From: Paraburkholderia bryophila
Lineage (GTDB): Bacteria > Pseudomonadota > Gammaproteobacteria > Burkholderiales > Burkholderiaceae
Length of the DNA: 64,000 nucleotides
Assembly (NCBI RefSeq): GCF_013409255.1
Contig: NZ_JACCAS010000002.1
Coordinates: 310,001 to 374,000 of the forward strand
Direction of reading: 5' to 3'
The notes beneath the pieces are model-generated. The model was not told where the DNA came from, did not search any database, and worked only from the letters and a program-made list of their open reading frames with translations. The position numbers were made by a program, and so were the translations under genes. Positions 26,849-35,859 of the stretch are shown here, piece by piece (the stretch's first letter is position 1; the number at the start of each line of letters is the position of its first letter).

Positions 26849-28438
26849 TCACACCACGGCGGATTCTTCGGCCTCGCGCAATGGCTCGTTATGGCCGTCG
26901 TGCTCGTTGCCGTACTCGTTCTGCTGCGCTCCCGTACGGCTCAAAAACACGAACGACGCACACGCGGACAGCAGCGTGATCACGATCAATACGTGCAGCA
27001 AACTCGTGAACGCCTGCGTATAGCTGAGTGCGAGTTCGTGTCGGCTGATTTGCGGCAAACTCGCGGCGGCGCTTGCCAGGTCGCCCGTGGTCAAACGCTG
27101 CGCTGCTTCGGCAATGCGCTCTGTCATCGCGAGGCTGCCGTCCGCTGTTATTCGCGTAAGGCTGTGTTGCGCGAGGCCCGCGAGTATCGCGGTGACGATC
27201 GCGAGCGCAATCCCTTCGCCCGCCACCCGCGTCGTGCTGAAAATACCCGTGGCCATACCCGCCCGCTCCTTCGGCACGACGCTCACCGACAGTCCGTCCA
27301 TCAAACCCCATGGCATCCCCGCACCGATGCCGACGATCAGCATCGGCACGATCGCGGACCCGCGCGATGCGCCGATATCGACACAACTCAGCCAGTAAAG
27401 TCCCGCCGCGGCGATCAGAAAACCGAGCCCCGACAGCACGCCTGCCGATATCCACCGCGTCAGCGAAGCAACCAGCAGCGGCACGGCAAGCAACGGCGCC
27501 GACAACGCGATCATCAGCAGGCCCGCCTCCATTTCGCTGAGACCCTCCGCGCCGATAAACCGCAGCGGCAACATCACGATCAGCACGATGTAGCAGTAGC
27601 AGGTGCCGACCGGCAGAATCTGCACGCCCACGAAACGCGGATAGCGAAACAGGCTCAGATCCAGCATCGGTCGGGCGACGCGTAGTTCCACCGTCACGAA
27701 CACGGCCAGCATGACCGCCGACGCGCTCAGCAGGCCGATCACCAGCGCGCTGGACCAACCGGCTTGCGGCGCCTGAATCACCGCGACCGTGAAGAGCCCG
27801 AGCGTGCCGGTGAAGCTCAGCGTGCCGGGCCAGTCGAGACCGGTGGCGGCAGGGTCGCGTGTTTCGCGCATGCGCGGCACGCCGAACACGAACGCGAGCG
27901 CACCGATCGCCGCGATCGCCACGAAGATCGCGCGCCAGCCGAAGTGCGTGATCAAGGCACCCGCCATCAGCGGACCGAATGCGAGGCCAATACCGAAGCT
28001 CGTCCCCAGCATGCTGAACGCGCGCGTGCGGGCGTGCCCGGTAAATTCCTGCGCTAACGCCGCGGAACCGCTCGCTAGCGACGCGGCCGCCGCGACGCCC
28101 TGCAGCGCGCGCAACGCGTCGAGCCAGGCCACCGAAGGCGCCAGACTCAGCGCCAGCGACGCCACGATAAAACCACCCAGCCCGGCCACGAAAAGCCGCT
28201 TGCGGCCGAACTGATCGGCGAGTGCGCCGGCCGCCATCAGCAGGCTGCCGAAGCTCAGCATGAAGGCGTTGGTGATCCAGGTCAGCGCGCCCGCGCTGCC
28301 GCCCAGATCGCGCCCGATCGCGGGCGTGGCGACCGCGCCGCCCGAGAACGCCAGCGGCAGCACCAGCGCGGATAAACAGACGGCGGCAAGAATCAGCGGT
28401 TTGGCGCCGGCCTCGCCGTGTGAGGTTGCAGTTTTCAT
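26849..28438 (-). CDS. MFS transporter, DHA2 (14-TMS) drug-efflux type
   Basis: A 529-residue membrane protein with about 14 hydrophobic segments. The motif-A loop GALADQFGRKRLFVAGLGGF, WRAIFVAIAAIGALAF and the central GAGMPWGLMDGLSVSVVPKERAGMATGIFSTTRVAGE match the EmrB/QacA-like DHA2 family of proton-driven exporters of toxic compounds. The cytoplasmic tail is acidic. The gene stands alone, divergent from chaC; no TetR or membrane-fusion partner is adjacent, so it probably works without an outer-membrane channel. Confidence 0.82.
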   Translation of the reverse strand: MKTATSHGEAGAKPLILAAVCLSALVLPLAFSGGAVATPAIGRDLGGSAGALTWITNAFMLSFGSLLMAAGALADQFGRKRLFVAGLGGFIVASLALSLAPSVAWLDALRALQGVAAAASLASGSAALAQEFTGHARTRAFSMLGTSFGIGLAFGPLMAGALITHFGWRAIFVAIAAIGALAFVFGVPRMRETRDPAATGLDWPGTLSFTGTLGLFTVAVIQAPQAGWSSALVIGLLSASAVMLAVFVTVELRVARPMLDLSLFRYPRFVGVQILPVGTCYCYIVLIVMLPLRFIGAEGLSEMEAGLLMIALSAPLLAVPLLVASLTRWISAGVLSGLGFLIAAAGLYWLSCVDIGASRGSAIVPMLIVGIGAGMPWGLMDGLSVSVVPKERAGMATGIFSTTRVAGEGIALAIVTAILAGLAQHSLTRITADGSLAMTERIAEAAQRLTTGDLASAAASLPQISRHELALSYTQAFTSLLHVLIVITLLSACASFVFLSRTGAQQNEYGNEHDGHNEPLREAEESAVV

Positions 28439-28838
28439 CGATCAGCCCTTCCCCGAAATCCGGCCGTGGCATGGTGTGGCGAACCACGAGCGCCGGCCGG
28501 ACACGCTCGCGAAGCACAAGCACTCAAGGGTGTCATTCTGGCGACGGCGACGGGGCGGATAAAGAGCCTGCAGGTCGTGACTGAGCGGCCTGAAACGCGA
28601 CAATCAGCGATGCTGAAGGCGCATTAGCGGCGCGGGTATCTGGTAACGGCGAGGCAAAGGCATGGCAGCGGCGCAGCGCGGCACGCCAACGGCGCGGTAT
28701 CGATTGTCGCCATCACGGCGACACACCATTTCCGTCAGACGGATTTTTCCGGACGGCGCTCACGTTCATACTGGCGGTGATCTTCCACGCCGGTGCGGCC
28801 TGAACCCCGCGCGCGGCACACCATGACGGAACTACCGG
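28439..28838. other. Divergent intergenic region (DHA2 exporter / chaC)
   Basis: About 400 bp carrying the promoters of both genes by position. Several short G-rich and C-rich tracts are present, but no open frame, repeat or RNA element could be named. Confidence 0.35.
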
Positions 28839-29504
28839 ATGTTGAACAGAAACACCATCAGCTCGGGCGCCTATCTCGAGAGCTTCGATTCGCTGCCCAA
28901 AGAAATGCTCTGGACGCAGGAGCGGATCGACGCGTCGCTCGCACAGACGCTGCGGCAGCGTCCGGACGACGGCGAGGTCTGGGTGTTCGCTTATGGCTCG
29001 CTGATGTGGAATCCGATCTCCGACTTCGACTGCCGACGCATCGCGACACTGCATGGCTGGCATCGTAGTTTCTGCATCCGGCTGATCGCGGGCCGCGCAA
29101 CGCCTGAACAGCCGGGCCGCATGCTCGCGCTCGAACCGGGCGGCAGCACGCAAGGCGTCGCGCTACGCCTGTGCGGCGCGACGCTCGCCGAAGAGCTGCG
29201 GATTCTGTGGATTCGCGAGATGGTGACCGGCGCGTATCGTCCGACCTGGGCACCGGTGACGCTCGAAGACGGCACGCAAGTCCAGGCGATTGCCTTCGTG
29301 GCCGAGCCGCAGGATCGGCAATACGAAGGCGACGCGCGGGCGTCGTCGATCGGTGCGTCGATGGCGGTCGCGACAGGCCTGTTCGGCACCAATGCCGAGT
29401 ATGTGTTCAAGCTGCAGACCGCGCTCGACGATTGCGGACTCAACGATCCTTATATCGACGAACTCGCGGCCGAACTGGCGCGGCTCACGAAGCTGCCTGC
29501 TTGA
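28839..29504 (+). CDS. chaC: Glutathione-specific gamma-glutamylcyclotransferase (ChaC)
   Basis: A 221-residue cytoplasmic enzyme that cleaves glutathione to 5-oxoproline and cysteinylglycine. The YGSL substrate loop is in VWVFAYGSLMWNP near residue 48, followed by HGWHRSFCIR and RATPEQPGRMLALEPGG. The probable catalytic Glu lies in LWIREMVTGAYRPTW. Length is normal. The gene stands alone between a divergent exporter and a convergent DnaJ-domain gene whose stop lies a few bases away. Confidence 0.88.
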   Translation: MLNRNTISSGAYLESFDSLPKEMLWTQERIDASLAQTLRQRPDDGEVWVFAYGSLMWNPISDFDCRRIATLHGWHRSFCIRLIAGRATPEQPGRMLALEPGGSTQGVALRLCGATLAEELRILWIREMVTGAYRPTWAPVTLEDGTQVQAIAFVAEPQDRQYEGDARASSIGASMAVATGLFGTNAEYVFKLQTALDDCGLNDPYIDELAAELARLTKLPA

Positions 29505-29508
29505 TGCT

Positions 29509-30126
29509 TCAGAACCGCAAGCCGTTCAGGAATTGAAACCAGAGACCGCCGAGTACGCCGGCAGGATGCGCGGCGGAAGTGGCGTCGTCGGGTTTGTCTT
29601 TGTCTTCATGCTGTTCTTCGCGCTTGTCCTCACGCTTGCCGCGGGCCGCGCGATTCGCCGCCGCTTCCGCCTCGCGTCGCGCCATCTGCAACGCCGCCAC
29701 GCTATCCGCGATCTGCGCGGCTCGCCGCGCCTCGCAGCGGCGCCCGAGCAACACGCCGAACAGCACATCGCGGTTGTGGCCTTCATCGGCGAAACGCATG
29801 GCGAGCGACACCATCTCCGCATAGGCCGCTTCGTCGGCGGCTCGCGCTGCTGCTTCGCGCTCCGCCTGGGCCCGTTCCCGACGCGTACGCTGCGCCTCCC
29901 AGCCGCGCATCTGCTCGGCGTAGACCGCGTCGTACACCTTGCGTTGCGAGGCGTCGGAGAGGATCGCGTACGCGTCCTTGATCTCCTGGAACGTGGCGCG
30001 CGCAACGTCTTCCGCGCCGCTGTTGCGGTCCGGATGCCACTTCATCGCGGCCTTGCGGTAAGCCCGCTTGATTTCGTCGTCGGTGGCGTGCGTGGGCACG
30101 CCAAGCGTTTCATAAAGAGTTGCCAT
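29509..30126 (-). CDS. J-domain (DnaJ-like) co-chaperone
   Basis: A 205-residue protein. Residues 2-68 are a J domain: LYETLGVPTHATDDEIKRAYRKAAMKWHPDRN with the HPD tripeptide that stimulates DnaK ATPase, then EIKDAYAILSDASQRKVYDAVY. The middle is a long Arg/Glu/Ala-rich probable coiled coil, and the end is lysine- and acid-rich (KREDKREEQHEDKDKPDD). No zinc-finger or substrate-binding domain is present, so it is a specialised J protein, not DnaJ itself. The ATG giving MATLYETLGV is chosen over one 13 codons upstream. Confidence 0.85.
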   Translation of the reverse strand: MATLYETLGVPTHATDDEIKRAYRKAAMKWHPDRNSGAEDVARATFQEIKDAYAILSDASQRKVYDAVYAEQMRGWEAQRTRRERAQAEREAAARAADEAAYAEMVSLAMRFADEGHNRDVLFGVLLGRRCEARRAAQIADSVAALQMARREAEAAANRAARGKREDKREEQHEDKDKPDDATSAAHPAGVLGGLWFQFLNGLRF

Positions 30127-31181
30127 TGCCTGCTCGACCTCGCCGTGAATCGCGTCGCGGATCATCCTAGCATGTGAAAAATGTCAGCCATCTGCATGAA
30201 CGGACATGGACGCGCATGAACCGGCGTGACCGCGATTCACGCCGCGGGATTCGCGCCTCGCACGCGGCCCGCAGCGAGGTTGAATGGCGCACACGAAAAC
30301 CGACCCGTTTTTTGAACGCTTTCTCGCGAAGCCGTCAGATCCGGCGATAAAACAGAATACGGTTGGAGCGCAAGACTCCAATCGCAGGCGCGATATTCGC
30401 GCCGATAGACGACATTCCCAGTCGAGCGATATCGCTTCAAAAACTATCGTCGCGCGGGCAATCCCGGCGATTCGACTCCTATCTTCCGCCATTCCATAAA
30501 ACCAACAGAATCCCGCCGCTTACTTTCTCCCACTCGCCTCAACCGCTTCAGATTCTTTCAGCCCGGCACATTAACTCGCTTGTATCGCGCGATATTCGCG
30601 CAATCGCGCACATTCGAATTGCATAAATAAAATTACCAATACCTTTCAATTTCAGAATCCATGCCATTCTCCGATGAAACTTTTTGTGCATTTATCAAAA
30701 AAAGTTTGCTATGTAATTTTTTTTCTTGCTATCTTCCCGATCTCAAGAGGTTACGTAATATTACAAACAGCAAAAAGCATGAAAGTTGTCGGGCCAAAGT
30801 AGGCTGAATGCATATCCTTTTCAGGCCTTTTTATTCCCGAAAACAGGATATTCGGCGCTTCCGCTATTTGACTCTTACGCCGCTTAAGCAGACGAAGCAG
30901 CGGTTAAAACGATAGGTCGTCGTTTCGGCCATGCCAGAGTGAGACACGAGAAAACGAGGCACTTCCATTTCGATCACCCGGTAATCCGACACGTTGAAAT
31001 TTAGCGTGTCCCTTCTGTTCGCCTTCAACTACGCGCACGGTGAATCGGCACGAGGTGAAGTGAATGGATGGGACAGCTTTATATGGTGCGGCGCAATATC
31101 GCCGCCAATCGCGTGGCGAGGTTCACGAGACCTCGCCAACCATTTTGGCGTAGCTCTATTTACAAGCGAGAAGGGGAAAAA
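30127..31181. promoter_or_regulatory. Long AT-rich leader before the TonB receptor
   Basis: Over 1 kb without a convincing gene. Between about 30490 and 30780 the sequence becomes strikingly AT-rich for this genome, with a T/A-run region at 30695-30730 and the perfect palindrome GTAATATTAC at 30755-30764. A 63-codon TTG frame at 30994-31185 ends on the receptor start and has no support. The AT-rich patch could be a promoter region silenced by H-NS-like proteins or a site of past insertion. Confidence 0.5.
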
Positions 31182-33977
31182 TTGAAACAGCGTGCATTGG
31201 CATTAGCCATAAAAAGAATAATCTGGGCCGAGCTGGCGTTTTCGGCTGCGCTCGCCGGTCCGGCATTCGCGCAGAGCCAGCCCACCGCGGCGGGAAATAC
31301 AGCCGCGACACCGTCAGTCAATAGTGCTCCGCCACCGGCCACGAACCCGGCCACCAGCGCGGCCACCGGCACGGCTAAAAGCACCGCCGCCAACCCGGCG
31401 ACCCCGTCCAAAGAGAAGGTTCAACAGATCAAGACCTTCGAAGTGACCGGATCGTTGATTCGCAGCGCCGACAAGGTGGGCTTCAATCAGGTTCAGAAGA
31501 TCACGGCGAAGGAGATAGAAAACAGCGGCTATACCAATGTGGCCGATTACCTGCGCAACGTGTCGGCCAATTCGGCCAGTAGCTGGGGCGAGGGATCGAC
31601 CAACAGCTTCGCACCCGGCGGCGCGGGCATCGCGTTGCGCGGCCTCAGCGAGAAGTACACCCTGGTGCTGGTCGACGGGCAGCGCGTCGCGCCCTACGCA
31701 TTCGCCGTCAACGGTACCGATCAGTTTTTCGACGTGAATACGTTGCCGTTGAACATCATCGATCGCATTGAAATCGTGAAGACCGGCGCCGTCTCGCAGT
31801 ACGGCTCCGACGCCATTGCCGGTGTGGTGAACATCATCACCAAGCGCAACTTCCAGGGGCTGGAACTGGGCGGCAGCTACGGCGGAGCCACGCAGAACGG
31901 CGGCGGCCAGGGCACGACCCGCTTCAGTATCCTGGGCGGTATCGGCGATTTGAATTCAGACCGTTTCAACGTCACGGCCGCGCTCAGTTACTACAAATCG
32001 AACGGCTTTCTGGCCTCCGACCGCGATACGACGCAGAACCAGGACTTCTCGAATCAGCCCGGCGGCCTCTCCAACCAGTCGCCGTCGTACTGGCACCGCG
32101 GCAACGGTATCGGCAACGTGCCGCTGAGCCCTTGCCCCAACGGCGGCACGGTCGTGCCGGCCAATTCCAACGCGCAGACTTATGGTTCCGGAGGCACCGT
32201 CTGCCAGAACAATACCGCCTACGCGACCTCCCTTTCGCCGTGGACCGAACGCCTGAGCGCGAAGGTCCACGCCGACTTCAAGATCAACGACGCGATGCAG
32301 GCGTTTGCCGATCTGTGGGAAAGCAACAATACGACCAACACCAATAATTTCGTCGGACGGTTGAGCTCCAGCACGCAGACTTACAACCCCGCCACCGGTG
32401 GCGTCAATCTGATCTCGAACGTGGTGCCGGCGAGCAATCCCTACAACCCGTTCGGTGTGCCGACGCAGCTTCGCTACGCGTTCCCCGCCACGCAGTCGGT
32501 TCGCACGAGCTCCAATTTCTGGCGCGCCGCAACCGGCGTCAAGGGCTCGTTCACGACCCCCGGCATTGGAGACTGGGACTGGAGCACCGCGTATACGCAT
32601 TCGCAGAATACGGTGTCGAATAACTTTACGAACCTGCTCAACGCGAATGCGCTGACCAACATCGTTCAGAACGGCGTGTTCGACTTCGCCAATCCGTCCG
32701 CCACGCCGAACGGCCTGAACGGCTTGTACGGCAGTACGTCGACGCAGGCGATCACCAAGCTCGACGCGGTCGATGCCACGCTGGCGACACCTCACCTGTT
32801 CACGCTGCCCACCGGCGACGTCGGGCTGGGTTTCGGCGCCCAGTTCCTGCACCAGAGCCAGTACATCGGCACCGGCGCGGGCTATGTGAACGGTACCTAC
32901 GTCAATCCGTCGATCCAGTCCGTCGACGGTGAACGCAACGTGGCCGCGGTCTACTACCAGGTCGATATCCCGCTGCTGACGAACCTGACCTTCAGCCAGT
33001 CCGGGCGCTACGATCACTACAGCGATTTCGGCGGTGCGTTCTCGCCGCGTTTCGCGCTTCGCTTCCAGCCGGTTCGTGAATTGACGATGTACGGGTCGTA
33101 CACGCGCGGCTTCCGCGCGCCGACACTGATCGAAAACACCTCGTCGAAAACGTTCGGTGCCCAGGGGGCGATCGATCCGCACGATCCGAACGATCCGGGC
33201 GCTTATGCGTTGCGTGAAGAAATCCAGGCGGGCTCGCGCAATCTGCAACCGGAGCGGACCAAGAACTACAACCTCGGCTTCCAGTTGTCGCCGACACGCA
33301 CCACCGACATCGGCTTCGACTGGTACAAGATCCACATCGACAACGTGATCGGCACGGACGATATCCAGTCCGTGGTGAATGAGAACGATCCGTCGAAGGT
33401 CATCCGGAACCCGAACGGTTCGATCGCGTATGTTTTGTTGCCTTACCAGAACCTGGCGTCGCTCGATACGGACGGCTTCGAAACGACGTTCCGGCAGTCA
33501 GTGGCAACCAAAATCGGCACGTTCACCCTGTCCGGAGACTGGACCTACGTCTGGCACTTCAAGATGCCGGTGGGTGGCGTCACCACCGACTTCGCCGGCA
33601 ACAACGGTGCGCAGAATACGCCGTTCGGCGCCAGCTTCCCGCGCTGGAAGGGCAATACCGATCTGAACTGGAACTACCAGAAGTGGAATGCCACCTTGAC
33701 CTGGGTTTATACCGGGCCTTACGCGCAAGCCATTCTGCCGCCGGGGAACTATCCCGGCATGAAGGACGGTGTGTCGTCCTATAGCCAGTTCAATCTGTTC
33801 TTCAGCTACACGGGGATCAAGCACTGGACGCTCTATGCGGGTGTCGACAACATCTTCAACCGCGCGCCGCCGTTCGATCCGACCTTCATGAACGCCAGCT
33901 ACCAGTCCGGTTACGACACGTCGCTGTACTCCTATGTCGGGCGTTTTGCACAGATCGGCGCGACCTACAAGTTCTGA
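31182..33977 (+). CDS. TonB-dependent outer-membrane receptor
   Basis: A 931-residue protein read from TTG with AAGGGG five bases upstream. The signal peptide is MKQRALALAIKRIIWAELAF followed by SAALAGPAFA. An Ala/Thr/Pro-rich linker (residues about 32-80) precedes the plug domain: IKTFEVTGSLIRSAD, ITAKEIENSGYTNVADYLRNV, LRGLSEKYTLVLVDGQRV and IVKTGAVSQYGSDAIAGVVNIITK. The 22-strand barrel ends in the usual aromatic residue (YSYVGRFAQIGATYKF). Substrate unknown: no siderophore, vitamin or sugar genes flank it, and no TonB/ExbBD is nearby. It resembles the large receptors with a VTGSxIRxxD start often tied to oligosaccharide or peptide uptake. Confidence 0.9.
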   Translation: MKQRALALAIKRIIWAELAFSAALAGPAFAQSQPTAAGNTAATPSVNSAPPPATNPATSAATGTAKSTAANPATPSKEKVQQIKTFEVTGSLIRSADKVGFNQVQKITAKEIENSGYTNVADYLRNVSANSASSWGEGSTNSFAPGGAGIALRGLSEKYTLVLVDGQRVAPYAFAVNGTDQFFDVNTLPLNIIDRIEIVKTGAVSQYGSDAIAGVVNIITKRNFQGLELGGSYGGATQNGGGQGTTRFSILGGIGDLNSDRFNVTAALSYYKSNGFLASDRDTTQNQDFSNQPGGLSNQSPSYWHRGNGIGNVPLSPCPNGGTVVPANSNAQTYGSGGTVCQNNTAYATSLSPWTERLSAKVHADFKINDAMQAFADLWESNNTTNTNNFVGRLSSSTQTYNPATGGVNLISNVVPASNPYNPFGVPTQLRYAFPATQSVRTSSNFWRAATGVKGSFTTPGIGDWDWSTAYTHSQNTVSNNFTNLLNANALTNIVQNGVFDFANPSATPNGLNGLYGSTSTQAITKLDAVDATLATPHLFTLPTGDVGLGFGAQFLHQSQYIGTGAGYVNGTYVNPSIQSVDGERNVAAVYYQVDIPLLTNLTFSQSGRYDHYSDFGGAFSPRFALRFQPVRELTMYGSYTRGFRAPTLIENTSSKTFGAQGAIDPHDPNDPGAYALREEIQAGSRNLQPERTKNYNLGFQLSPTRTTDIGFDWYKIHIDNVIGTDDIQSVVNENDPSKVIRNPNGSIAYVLLPYQNLASLDTDGFETTFRQSVATKIGTFTLSGDWTYVWHFKMPVGGVTTDFAGNNGAQNTPFGASFPRWKGNTDLNWNYQKWNATLTWVYTGPYAQAILPPGNYPGMKDGVSSYSQFNLFFSYTGIKHWTLYAGVDNIFNRAPPFDPTFMNASYQSGYDTSLYSYVGRFAQIGATYKF

Positions 33978-33986
33978 CGCGCGACT

Positions 33987-34008
33987 ACCGGGCCGCTTGC
34001 GGCCCGGT
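33987..34008 (+). terminator. GC-rich hairpin after the TonB receptor
   Basis: A perfect 10-bp inverted repeat (ACCGGGCCGC / GCGGCCCGGT, TT loop) ten bases after the receptor stop. There is no T-run, so it may be a weak or Rho-assisted terminator, or an mRNA-stabilising 3' end. Confidence 0.55.
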
Positions 34009-34030
34009 TCTCCACTCCCCACGATGGACG

Positions 34031-34065
34031 AAAAAAAAGGCCTCGCCACTTAACGTAGCGAGGCC
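34031..34065 (-). terminator. Rho-independent terminator, leftward
   Basis: Reverse strand: 8-bp stem GGCCTCGC/GCGAGGCC with an 11-base loop, then T8. It has no T-run in the forward direction, so it does not serve the receptor gene; it is the 3' end of the candidate small RNA. Confidence 0.75.
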
Positions 34066-34099
34066 GAGTCCCATGTCAAGGAGATGTCATGGAGGAGAC
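34031..34099 (-). ncRNA. Candidate small RNA with anti-Shine-Dalgarno loop
   Basis: On the reverse strand a promoter-like pair (34134-34106) is followed by a segment of about 69 nt containing TCTCCTCC, a CCATG/CATGG stem whose 12-base loop carries ATCTCC, and a strong Rho-independent terminator (GGCCTCGC / GCGAGGCC stem then eight T). No protein is encoded. The CUCC-type stretches complement the purine-rich ribosome-binding sequence of mRNAs, a design known for small RNAs acting on translation starts. The call rests on promoter, hairpin and terminator being correctly spaced; expression is untested. Confidence 0.55.
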
Positions 34100-34105
34100 G
34101 ATTCG

Positions 34106-34134
34106 ATCATAGCGTCCACCCATCGCGCCCCCAA
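34106..34134 (-). promoter_or_regulatory. Sigma-70-like promoter for the candidate small RNA
   Basis: Reverse strand TTGGGG (34134-34129), 17-bp spacer, TATGAT (34111-34106). Predicted start near 34099. The -10 box is a good match, the -35 box partial. Confidence 0.45.
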
Positions 34135-34200
34135 CCAATCGTTCGCCATATGCTTATCCCGCATCGATCCAAGTGCACTCCAGCGCACATTCGCGAGCAG

Positions 34201-34226
34201 AAAAAAACCCCGCTGCCTCACGCGGG
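34201..34226 (-). terminator. Second leftward terminator-like hairpin
   Basis: Reverse strand CCCGC / GCGGG stem with an 8-base loop followed by T7. No gene on the reverse strand explains it; it may end antisense transcription entering from the FMN-reductase gene or a further short RNA. Confidence 0.5.
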
Positions 34227-34366
34227 TTATATCGTTAGAACAAAAAGTCGCTTCGCCCAGCAGGCGATGGTCTTTAAGATGACACTTCAAAGTCCGGTTC
34301 GTCCCGGCTTCGCTGCGCGCAGCCCCGCGCCGGCAAGCTGTGAGCCGTTACCGAAGGAGCATTTCG

Positions 34367-35041
34367 TTGACCAGTTTCGACCATCAGCGCCGGCCACTCG
34401 TTATCGGCATCGGCGGCACGACCCGCGCCGCCTCGTCGACCGAGCGCGCACTCGGCTTTGCGTTGCGCGGCGCGGAAGCCGCCGGCGCACAAACGCGCCT
34501 GTTCGGCGGCACGTTCCTGCATAGCCTGCCCCACTACGCCCCTGAAAATCCCGCCCGCACCGACGAGCAGCTCGAACTGATAGAAGCCGTGCGCCACGCG
34601 GACGCGCTGATCATCGCCACGCCGGGTTATCACGGCGGCGTGTCCGGGCTCGTCAAGAACGCGCTGGATACGCTCGAAGAATTGCGCGCCGACGAACGTC
34701 CGTATCTCGACGGCCGCGCGGTCGGTTGTATCGTCACCGCGTACGGCTGGCAAGCCGCCGGCTCCGTGCTGACGTCGCTACGCTCGATCGTCCACGCGTT
34801 GCGCGGCTGGCCCACGCCGTTCGGTGCCGGCATCAACACGCTGGAAACGCGCTTCGACAGCGTCGACACCTGTTCGGATCCGAAAGTGGTCGATCAGCTC
34901 GCCACGGTCGGCCAGCAGGCCGCGCAATTCGCGCTGGCCTTTGCCTCGCATCGCACGCCGGTTGCCGCGTCGGTTCCCGGCGCGCAGAACGAAGCAGCAC
35001 GCAACGAAGCGCAACCCGCGCGCTTGCTGCACGCGGTCTAA
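34367..35041 (+). CDS. NAD(P)H-dependent FMN reductase family protein
   Basis: A 224-residue flavodoxin-like reductase (PF03358). The phosphate loop is GIGGTTRAASSTERAL near residue 10, and TPGYHGGVSGLVKNALDTLEEL is the flavin-binding segment seen in SsuE/MsuE and related reductases, which supply FMNH2 to monooxygenases. Start is TTG with a textbook AAGGAG seven bases upstream; the frame continues upstream to a GTG without ribosome site. The C-terminal 35 residues are low-complexity Ala/Asn/Glu-rich. No monooxygenase lies next to it. Confidence 0.82.
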   Translation: MTSFDHQRRPLVIGIGGTTRAASSTERALGFALRGAEAAGAQTRLFGGTFLHSLPHYAPENPARTDEQLELIEAVRHADALIIATPGYHGGVSGLVKNALDTLEELRADERPYLDGRAVGCIVTAYGWQAAGSVLTSLRSIVHALRGWPTPFGAGINTLETRFDSVDTCSDPKVVDQLATVGQQAAQFALAFASHRTPVAASVPGAQNEAARNEAQPARLLHAV

Positions 35042-35373
35042 GTCTCCTCGAAACACGCTGTCTGCAAGCCGTGGCGCCGCATTGCCGGTCCACGGCGTTC
35101 GCGCTTGTCCGAACCGTGCGCCACATAACAGACCACGGTCCCGCCGCGCCGGATAGTGTGTGCGAGCACAACCGATATGGTCCGATGCGAACGGATGAAG
35201 TCCGTTCCCGAACCCCGCTGATTTGCTTACGACGAATGATTCGTTCACCGGCTGCGCAGTGCCCTCTACGCTTGATCCTGCCCGCCGACTCACCGGCCGC
35301 CCGACGCTGCCAATACGCGTCTCACGTGCCGGTTTCCTCGACAACGCACGCGGGCATACTCACTGCCACGACC
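35042..35373. other. Intergenic region, nothing recognised
   Basis: About 330 bp between the FMN reductase and a small conserved protein. No ribosome-bound frame, hairpin or repeat could be identified. Confidence 0.35.
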
Positions 35374-35589
35374 ATGAATTCACATCTCCGCTACAAGGGT
35401 TACGAAGTCGCGCCGGTTGCGCAACGCCTGCCCAACGGCCTGTTCGCCGCCAACCTGACGATCGAGAAAACCGCTGCGAACCACGAGCAAGCCTATTCGT
35501 TCGACGCGCTGGATTACTTCTTCGACGAAGAGCATGCGCTCGCGTACGCGTTCCGCTGGGGACGCATGTGGATCGATAACCACCAGTAA
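35374..35589 (+). CDS. Small CV_2116-like conserved protein
   Basis: A 71-residue protein reading MNSHLRYKGYEVAPVAQRLP, then NGLFAANLTIEK and FDALDYFFDEEHALAYAFRWGRMWIDN. This resembles a small single-domain family seen in beta-proteobacteria (as I recall, CV_2116-like) that folds as a compact alpha/beta unit; function is unknown. No signal peptide; cytoplasmic. The ATG lies in normal codon context without a strong ribosome site. Confidence 0.6.
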   Translation: MNSHLRYKGYEVAPVAQRLPNGLFAANLTIEKTAANHEQAYSFDALDYFFDEEHALAYAFRWGRMWIDNHQ

Positions 35590-35859
35590 CGCCATCCGCT
35601 ACGGCCTTGCGTCGCCCGACGTCGACGCCGGGCGGGTTGTGCCAGAATAGACGACACCTCGAGCTCGTCCCCTGCACGCCCGCCATGACCGACGTATCGA
35701 CCGTTGTCGCCGCCTTGCGCCGCTCGCTTTTCCCTGCCCCTCCCGATACCCATCCCACGGTCGCAGCCGAACGGCCTGCGTTCGCGCGTGCCGCACTGCG
35801 CTGCCTTTCACGAAACCCATCGCGCCGACCCGGCACCCTAACCTATGGAGACATCGGCC

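Noticed and set aside
26889-28523. 544-codon reverse frame overlapping the DHA2 exporter
   Set aside because: Arg-rich frame-shifted translation of the exporter; the membrane-protein frame has clear family motifs.
30994-31185. 63-codon TTG frame resembling a signal peptide before the TonB receptor
   Set aside because: Start lacks a ribosome site, and it overlaps the receptor start; likely chance.
31956-33335. 459-codon reverse frame inside the TonB receptor
   Set aside because: Antisense shadow with no recognisable domain; the receptor frame has plug and barrel signatures throughout.
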